From an uncultured Oscillospiraceae bacterium (lineage in GTDB: Bacteria > Bacillota > Clostridia > Oscillospirales > Ruminococcaceae), in assembly GCA_910577365.1 (NCBI GenBank), contig CAJTMU010000116.1, forward strand, positions 1-6,067: a stretch of DNA of 6,067 bases, given 5' to 3'. The position numbers were made by a program, and so were the translations under genes. Below are positions 5,592-6,067 of the stretch, one piece after another. The notes beneath the pieces were generated by a model, which worked only from the letters and a program-made list of their open reading frames with translations, searched no databases and was not told the DNA's origin. Position 1 is the stretch's first letter; every line of letters begins with the position of its first letter.

Positions 5592-6035
5592 AAGGTATCA
5601 TATTATGTATGTCCATCTGATGAATATAAAAACAACACATATGAAGACTCAACGTTTAGTGATGATTATGGTGTAATTTGGGTATCATCAGATGTATCAT
5701 CAGGTTTTTTTGGCTTAAGCACTTCGACAACGTCCGGATTGAACAATGCCGCGATAAGTGTGTATGGATATCCGGCTGACAAAATATCATCTATAGATAA
5801 TAGCTGTTGCGAACTTTGGATAAGTAATGGCAGTGTAGGACCCAATAATATTTCCTCTAAATCTTTTTATCATACAGCCTATGCAACTTCCGGAAACAGC
5901 GGTTGCCCTATCGTTTTCTCCAATAACAAAAGAATAGCCGGAATGCATACCGCAAGTGATAGGATTGGCGCAGGTATTTATTATGCATTAATACTAATCT
6001 CTAACCAAGATATAGACAACCGAGAGAAAATATGA
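5592..6035 (+). pseudogene. Trypsin/V8-like serine protease fragment lacking its N-terminus
   Basis: The frame opens right after a TAG at 5589-5591 and runs about 147 codons to TGA 6035, with no ATG and ribosome binding site at its start. It shows FSDDYGVIWV, matching the catalytic Asp region of chymotrypsin-fold proteases, then ISVYGYPADK. SGNSGCPIVFSNNKRIAGMH follows, matching the catalytic Ser motif GNSGxP followed by the substrate-site strand. The catalytic His region, signal peptide and any propeptide that normally precede these are absent, so the product cannot be an active protease. The start of the fragment coincides with the end of the element, suggesting that insertion or deletion cut the gene. 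The missing 5' part is not in this window. A short product from TTG 5739 is possible but lacks a clear ribosome binding site. Confidence 0.75.
5682..5705 (+). repeat. 12-bp tandem duplication in the protease fragment
   Basis: GTATCATCAGAT (5682-5693) is followed directly by GTATCATCAGGT (5694-5705), 11 of 12 identical, encoding VSSD then VSSG. It is in frame and adds one four-residue unit. Confidence 0.7.
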
Positions 6036-6041
6036 TATAAT
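6013..6041 (+). promoter_or_regulatory. Promoter for the gene at the right edge
   Basis: TAGACA (6013-6018), a 17-bp spacer, and a perfect TATAAT (6036-6041) preceded by TGA as an extended -10. It overlaps the last codons of the protease fragment. Transcription would start at about 6048, leaving a leader of only about 10 bases. Confidence 0.65.
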
Positions 6042-6057
6042 AAAAAAGGGTGATAAA

Positions 6058-6067
6058 ATGAAGAAAA
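6058..6067 (+). CDS. Start of an unidentified gene, cut by the window end
   Basis: ATG 6058 is preceded by AAGGGTGA at 6047-6054 and by a consensus promoter. Only MKK is visible. A Lys-Lys start fits a signal peptide but proves nothing. Confidence 0.5.

Noticed and set aside
4963..5652. Minus-strand open frame of 229 codons
   Set aside because: It is antisense to the zinc ribbon and coiled coil of the recombinase; long antisense frames are common opposite such coding sequence.

Overview
The window reads as Gram-positive, low-to-moderate GC Clostridia DNA, probably from a Ruminococcus-like gut bacterium. The reasons are strong AGGAGG-type ribosome binding sites, sigma-A promoters with 17-bp spacers (some with a TGn extended -10), TTG and GTG starts, an ECF-like sigma factor paired with a membrane protein carrying a DUF4367-like domain, and a large serine recombinase with a DUF4368-type C-terminus. 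The organism call is an inference from gene families and style, not from a marker gene.

Left region (1-1400, minus strand): a sigma-70-family regulator starting at a GTG at 1336 is driven by an almost perfect sigma-A promoter (TTGAAA, 17 bp, TATAAT). Its stop overlaps by 11 bp the start of a membrane-anchored partner that looks like its anti-sigma factor. That partner carries an in-frame TAG at codon 32, which removes the link between its cytoplasmic N-terminus and the rest of the protein. Bases 1-129 hold an unidentified open frame on the minus strand.

Middle region (about 1450-5590, plus strand): a compact mobile element. In order it holds a weak promoter and a terminator-like hairpin; a RepA-like AAA ATPase (AAA_25 type) broken by a 1-base frameshift at about 2099-2101; a cluster of GTGACRGTA repeats that look like replication iterons, with a long inverted repeat; a stretch without a convincing gene that contains two adjacent hairpins; a ribbon-helix-helix DNA-binding protein; an 83-residue protein overlapping it by ATGA; and a 539-residue large serine recombinase with its own consensus promoter and operator-like dyads. 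No relaxase or conjugation gene is present. The genes fit an element that excises and integrates by the recombinase and may replicate from the iteron region with the RepA-like ATPase, with the ribbon-helix-helix protein as a plausible DNA-binding regulator or origin partner.

Right region (5592-6067, plus strand): the C-terminal two thirds of a trypsin/V8-like serine protease, with the catalytic Asp and Ser regions but no His region and no start, beginning immediately after the recombinase. It looks like a flanking gene cut by insertion or deletion. A consensus promoter in its last codons leads to a new gene that starts at 6058 and runs off the window.
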